From: Scatophagus argus | Lineage: Eukaryota > Chordata > Actinopteri > Scatophagidae | DNA length: 64,000 nt | Assembly: GCF_020382885.2 (NCBI RefSeq) | Contig: NC_058496.1 | Location: forward strand, 4,890,501 to 4,954,500 | Reading direction: 5' to 3' | In this document: piece by piece, positions 59,201 to 64,000 of the stretch | Numbering within the stretch: the first letter of the stretch is position 1 | How the letters are laid out: every line of letters begins with the position of its first letter | The notes under the pieces: model-generated | What the model was told of the DNA's origin: nothing | Seen by the model: the letters and a program-made list of their open reading frames with translations, nothing else | Databases searched by the model: none | Position numbers and translations under genes: made by a program

Positions 59201-59455
59201 CAGTTTACCTTCTTCTGCTAAGTATTCCTTGGCTTTGAAGTAGCTGGTGTGCGCACTGTGAGATCTCTTCCTTTCTCCAGTCCCCTCCGACCAGTGGACG
59301 CGCGCTTCCCCCTTGACTTTCACCTTAAGTTTCTTCAGTTTGGTCTCTTCTGTTAAAGTGAAGGTGACTGCGCCCACAACAACATCTCCCGCAGTGAACG
59401 TGTGCTCATTGTTGAGAGCTTCATAAATCACTCTGAAGTTCTTTATCGGAGACAT
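56209..59455 (-). CDS. Alpha-arrestin, ARRDC3-like, copy 3
   Basis: Six minus-strand exons (59209-59455, 58937-58994, 58699-58846, 57272-57368, 56839-57095, 56209-56640) encode 412 aa; an in-frame upstream ATG at 59488 would add 11 residues. I chose 59455 because MSPIK is shared by copies 1-3. N-domain landmarks are MSPIKNFRVIYEALNNEH, VKVKGEARVHWSEGTGE, LPQGAHSFNFKLKIPEG and DMPSSFKGLHGKIVYTLEAK. C-domain landmarks are SVDKEVGVFSKGQVHMSVTV and GDTLSIVAKICNSSSKEMTP. The tail is P/G/Y-rich like its neighbours, but neither PPxY site is intact (PPAF and LPTY), so binding to NEDD4-type WW domains is expected to be weak or absent. Intron 3 contains a 733-bp hAT element. Sequence divergence places it outside the copy 1/copy 2 pair. 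Confidence 0.92.
57685..58417 (-). mobile_element. Non-autonomous hAT element with 8-bp target duplication
   Basis: Inverted ends CAGTGCTTCTCAA (left) and TTGAGAAGCACTG (right) are flanked by the perfect 8-bp direct repeat CTGTAGCT (57677-57684 and 58418-58425), which is diagnostic of hAT. C/G-rich arms follow each end. The minus strand retains the start of a transposase: KTRKYDEAYVALGFTV, then SMKPNKLRPHLKTLHPNHAD, as in the ZBED5/SCAND3 (Charlie) group. The catalytic part is missing, so it is an internal-deletion derivative. It lies in intron 3 of alpha-arrestin copy 3. Confidence 0.92.
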
Positions 59456-60472
59456 TTTAGCTGGACGACGCGCTCCGTGTTTTCCCACTTGCGACTACGA
59501 CTACCTCACCTGTCGTCAGGTAGTCGATGACAGTGTCCGGCTCCGCCCAAAGAGCAGGAAAAAAAAGCATAAGCCTGTTTCCAAGCGTACTGTCACAGGT
59601 CAGCAGTTGCAACATTACAACAAGCACTTAAGTAACCCTCGTATCATAACAGCGAAATCCATGGCAGCAGTGTAGGCTTACGCAATGAAAGGTGAGGCTG
59701 TAACGAATATCACGAATTGAATACGCTTTCGTATGCATAATGTGTTAAATATTAGGCTATTTAACGGATATAAGTGAAATTCTAATTATTCATTTATGAA
59801 GTGAAAGGAAAGAAACAGGTGTATCTTTGATGGAAAGAAATATGAGATGCGATACTGTTCCACCTGGTTGCCTAGAAATGTAAACAGTCAGCAGAATCAG
59901 GTGTTCTTATTCCCACTGAAAGATTCACTCAGTCATTTTACCTTACAGTTCTTTATTTAAATTAACACTTCAGAAAAACACTGGCCATCTGAGAATATAA
60001 GAAATCCAGTATGCAAAGTACCGTGTAATGAACAAGACAGAAGTCTCATTAAACTCAACAGACCTGAAAACAGAAAAAAATGTCAGAACATACATATATA
60101 TAATACAAAGTTTTTCTTGACCCATGATAAACTTTACTTCTACTCACTGTCAAACAGAAGAAAGAGGTAGAAAGAGTAAATATAAACAATTATGCTGAAG
60201 AAATGATCAGCCTAGGACACCTGAGTTGAACAAGGCACGTAAAATACACAGTGTATCCTGATGGCCGAGGTATAAATATTTATGTTATTGGCAGGACAAA
60301 GGCAGATAGCAACCTGAACTACATAGGAAGCAACTACCACCATGCACAAGGCCTATTTCATTTCTGGCTGTTTACATGCAAAGAGTAAATATGGCACATA
60401 ATGGCTTTTTCATTTCCAATTTAATGTTAACTAATTTTACAACACTAATAAAGAGTCAAAGGTAAGATTCCA
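59456..60472. other. Intergenic region between alpha-arrestin copies 3 and 4
   Basis: The left part is the 5' flank of copy 3, which does not obviously align with those of copies 1 and 2. The right part, from about 59.95 kb, is the presumed 3' UTR of copy 4. No additional gene is seen. Confidence 0.55.
59952..59957 (-). terminator. Possible poly(A) signal, alpha-arrestin copy 4
   Basis: AATAAA on the minus strand about 515 bp past the stop codon of copy 4. Confidence 0.45.
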
Positions 60473-63400
60473 TTATTTTGCACCAGATGTTTCAGGAGCA
60501 GAAGAGGGAAAAAGGAGTGAATATGCTGGAGGAGGTTCATCCGACTGAGACAGGAAGTCTGTTGTCATCTCTGGTGCAGATGGCAGCGTGAGGTATGTAG
60601 AGGTGGCTGCGGATGTGCTAGATGGTAGAGAAAAAGGGGCAGAAAGGGGTGGAGGAAATATGGGGGCAGTAGGTGGAGGGTGAAGCACAGAAGACGAAGA
60701 CGTAAATGGGTCTCCATATGGAGAAGCCTGCTGTGGCCCTGGGTACTGGGGTGGTGGTGCTGAATAACTTTGGGCTCCTGGATGTTGATAAGAATTGGGA
60801 CCCACAGCCACCACAGGAGGAGTGAAGCTGTTGTGGCCCCCAATTGCTCTCGCTGGATAGGGACCCATAGCAACTGAAGGGGGAGGGAAGTCACTGGTAC
60901 TTGGTCCCCCAATAGCTCCTGCTGGATAGGGACCCATAGCCACTGAAGGGGGAGGGAAGTCACTGGTACCTGGTCCCCCAATAGCTCCTGCTGGATAGGG
61001 ACCCATAGCCACTGAAGGGGGAGGGAAGTCACTGGTACCTGGTCCCCCAATAGCTCCTGCTGGATAGGGACCCATAGCCACCCCATGGCCAGAAACTAAG
61101 TCAGGGGGGATGATAAGCACGGGAAACAGGATCTTTGGATCGAAAGCAAAGCTGATGTCCAAGTACACCTGAGAAAAAATATGACAGTTTCATAAGCACA
61201 TGATGCTTTACTTTTGAAATAAAATAGCAGAGCATCCGAGAGTCACAACATATTTGGAATATCTTAATCAAACTTTATGGGTCACAAGTTTTATAAAATC
61301 AGTTCAGAAATAACTGTCAATAAATGCTCTACCACTAAGATACACTGTTGGACTGTTAAATACCTTTAAATGGTATTCCACTGAGATAATTTCACAATTC
61401 TGGATAGTCAGAACCAGATCACGAGGAATCTTCATGACACACTTAACCGTCTTCTCTGTCTGGGGTTTGATGCACTTGTCAGCCACTTTGTTGACAACAC
61501 TTTCCTCATGTTTTGTATTGCCTTGGGCACGGAAGACCACATCCCGAATTAAACTAAATTTGGGTGTCATCTCACTGGAAGAGGAATTGTTGATTTTTGC
61601 ATCAATCACCACAGAATCACCTATTAGGAGAAAAGCATTAAATTGAGAATTGATTTTCACTAATTCTAATTAAAGTACCACATATGACAATTTAATTTTA
61701 CACAAACTACACAGTATATACAATTATAAAATGCTAAACCCCACCCAAGTATTACTCTGTGCATGTCATTTGAAAATATCACTGTATTTGATCAAATCTG
61801 GGTTTATGGTATAAAAGACACTGAAATTAAATAGAACCATTACTGTTAGTTACACATCACAGGAGAACAACCTCCTGTGATGTGCACATTCAGTTTCTTT
61901 CTTGTCCAGAAAAGTAATAAGCCAGATAAGACAATTCATAGGCTATAACATTGGTAGCATTATTTCATCCATGACTCGATCCTATCATGTTTGAAAAATT
62001 GTACTACCTGGGGCATAAGCTCTCCTGTCAACGATGACATTCATGTGTGCATTTCCTTTTGAGAAAACCCCCATCTCTTTGTTTGTTGAACCAGTCTGGC
62101 ATGACTAAAATACAATAAACAGGAATAATATTTACTTTTTAAACAATGCCATTGTTAAGACAATACAGTGCATGAGTTAGATATTACAATTATAGGGTAG
62201 GGCAAGATACCCTGCTTCCCAGGACCAGGAGCGAGTGTCCTTGCACCACCTTTTGAATATTACTGTATGTACCATGCAGTATATCATTGTCAATCCAGTT
62301 TTCACTGGAACTACTTTCTACAGAACAAATGGTTTCCATGAAAGGTGTCCACAGTGAGGTTTGAAATTCTGATATGCCTTTATCACAGCAGACATTTTGA
62401 TCCTGTCATCCATCCTGTCATCCTCATCCATCCATCATAGCTGGAATTGTCGCAATACACTTCTTAGTTACATCCCTACACCATCCACATTCTGTCCATT
62501 CTTTTTCTCCTTTGGTTTTTAGAGGCAGTTTGCATCCGAAATACTGCATTACTGCCTACTACAGGATTGAAAATGATACTAAATATCCTATCGACTTTAA
62601 AAAATACAAAAACAATAGAAACAAACAAAATAAAAGAGAAAAGTTCTCCCCTCATCCCATTCCCCAATAAACTATAAACTATAATAAAAGCAGTCCTTCT
62701 CAATCTAGGCTCTGGGAAGACCTGAAAGCCTCTGTCAACAATGAATCACATGCCCAGAAATGCCATGAACTTAGTCTTGTCCTTCAGAAAACAATAGATA
62801 TCATGCTTTCTACCAAAGTTTGTTCTTACTTCTTGAATCTTTTCTTTCTCTGCTAATCCTCACAACTTAGCCTTCTCTTAGACCGGATCCTCACAACTTC
62901 TTTCACTGTGGTCAGTCTGTTTGGCACAGCTCATGATTACCACACTGATTACACTTTCCACAGTTTAGTCTGCTGCACATCTCATCTCCACATTTACCAC
63001 ATATCCCCCAAATCATACATCCAAATTTCCAACAGTGTCTTTAGAACAAAAGGTCTTACTGGACAACAGATTTGATCTTAAAATTACTCTGTCAGGCATG
63101 AAATCTGAGCCAGTATGAAACATAATTTCTAGTAAATTTTGGTGGTAAAGTGGATTTCTCTTTCATTTGCAAACTCATCCACCTTCACTCTTCCTTTCTT
63201 GTTTGCAACCCTTATTCTGTCCACCAGGTGCCCTCTGACTCTCCTTCCAGTCCCAGTCACCTGACTTTTCCTGGCAACCTGCTTTGTTGGTTTTTGCTTT
63301 TGTATGAGGTTTCCATTGGCTGAATGTGACCCCTGAGACTTCATTTGCCTGTTTTGGACTGCCTCTGACTTTGACTCTTACTTACTTTAAATTCCTGCGA

Positions 63401-64000
63401 GCCTTTAACATTATTTTGTAAAGTAAATCATTGCTACAAACCAGCCTTGCACCTGCTGTAATCTGCATTTGTGTCCAACCACTGTGGCTTTACTCTTATC
63501 AGCCATAACATGAACCTGGAACTGCAAACTGCAAACCTCTAAATGGAATGCAGTTGTGATTATCAATTATAACTCTTAGGCTCTACTATGCAATGTTAAA
63601 ACGTCTGCTGTGAAAATGGCTTATCACTAAGTTGCAGTGGTGAGGTAGGTTTCAGAGCTAGATGTCTCAAAACCTCTGAAAACAGAGGCAAAACTATGTG
63701 CGTGACTACATTCAACAAAAGATAAATCAGAATGTGGTTTGGGTGAACTGTGTAATATGTACATTTTTCACTTTCTATAGTTTGTTTCTCTTCTTTGCCA
63801 TGAAAAGTGCTGCATCCAAGAAAAGAGCTACTATAACACTATAACATGACATTATAACCCCCCCCATACAACAATACAGTGGAATAAGTGGATATTGCCC
63901 CTGTGAAGTGACACATTGTGTAACTGTGCTTCAAACATTGTACACACCATCAGAGTCTGAGGGTTCGCAATGGACTTGGAGACAAAATTTAACTCCTTTT
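60473..64000 (-). CDS. Alpha-arrestin, ARRDC3-like, copy 4 (5' part beyond the window)
   Basis: Four minus-strand exons are visible: 63948 to beyond 64000 (end of exon 3: KELNFVSKSIANPQTLM), 62008-62104, 61364-61620 and 60473-61168. Exon phases and the 97- and 257-bp sizes equal those of the other copies. The C domain reads CQTGSTNKEMGVFSKGNAHM and GDSVVIDAKINNSSSSEMTP. The last exon is much longer (231 codons against about 143). Most of the extra length is a tandem repeat of 23 residues (unit begins VAMGPYPAGAIGG) followed by a P/S/T-rich linker. A PPxY motif remains near the end (EPPPAYSLLFPSS). This is the most diverged member of the array. N-terminal exons 1-2 and most of exon 3 lie to the right of the window. 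Confidence 0.9.
60840..61085 (-). repeat. 69-bp coding minisatellite in alpha-arrestin copy 4
   Basis: Three nearly identical 69-bp units plus a diverged fourth, in frame, each encoding VAMGPYPAGAIGG followed by PGTSDFPPPS or a close variant. The copies are so similar that recent expansion by unequal exchange or slippage is likely. Confidence 0.9.
61853..61884. repeat. Hairpin with 13-bp perfect arms in alpha-arrestin copy 4, intron 4
   Basis: CACATCACAGGAG (61853-61865), a 6-nt loop, then the exact complement CTCCTGTGATGTG (61872-61884). Confidence 0.8.

Noticed and set aside
59455-59488. Upstream start codon for arrestin copy 3
   Set aside because: The MSPIK start is shared with copies 1 and 2. 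The extra 11 residues are not found in them, so the downstream ATG was preferred.
60565-61086. A 173-codon minus-strand ORF in another frame of arrestin copy 4
   Set aside because: It is an alternative frame of the 69-bp minisatellite and proline-rich exon. The other frame is continuous with the arrestin exons and ends in a family-like tail.
1-64000. tRNA genes, CRISPR arrays or bacterial operon signals
   Set aside because: None seen. The window is vertebrate DNA with spliced genes. A tRNA scan by eye is unreliable, so a missed tRNA-like fragment is possible.

Overview
The window is vertebrate nuclear DNA from a teleost fish, probably a percomorph-like one. It is AT-rich, its genes are split by short GT-AG introns, dinucleotide repeats are common, and it carries Tc1/mariner and hAT DNA transposons plus the 3' tails of fish LINEs. 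Its genes translate exon by exon into full-length orthologues of vertebrate proteins. All exon boundaries were read by eye from splice consensus, reading phase and remembered family sequence; no alignment or transcript was available.

Layout. 0.2-3.4 kb: wdr54 (minus, 9 coding exons), head to head with the C2orf81 orthologue (plus, 4.5-6.5 kb) across a shared promoter region. 7.2-22.4 kb: nol6 (plus, 26 coding exons, 1145 aa), a ribosome-biogenesis gene whose long introns hold two complete antisense genes. Intron 14 holds a two-exon, double-BED-finger hAT-transposase-derived gene (683 aa). Intron 22 holds a three-exon CART neuropeptide precursor (112 aa) with its own TATA box and CRE-like sites. 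27.5-32.0 kb: aqp3 (plus, 6 exons, 302 aa), an aquaglyceroporin; nol6 and AQP3 are also neighbours on human 9p13. 39.3-43.1 kb: a six-exon minus-strand gene for a secreted-then-anchored single-pass membrane protein with a ricin-type beta-trefoil ectodomain, which I do not recognise by name.

44.2-64.0 kb: a tandem array of four minus-strand alpha-arrestin (ARRDC3-like) genes with the same six-exon, phase-conserved layout. The last one runs off the right edge. They differ mostly in the proline-rich tail: PPxY motifs, which recruit NEDD4-type ubiquitin ligases, are kept in some copies and lost in one, and the fourth copy has a 69-bp coding minisatellite. Introns and flanks of the first two copies still align, so their duplication is fairly recent. 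One intron of copy 1 contains an extra copy of the array's own promoter sequence.

The genes do not form one pathway. The most interesting content is (i) the CART gene nested antisense in nol6, (ii) the intact but catalytically altered BED/hAT gene in the same host gene, (iii) the alpha-arrestin array with motif turnover, and (iv) the lectin-like membrane protein. The 22.4-27.4 kb and 32.0-39.2 kb intergenic stretches around aqp3 show no convincing genes.
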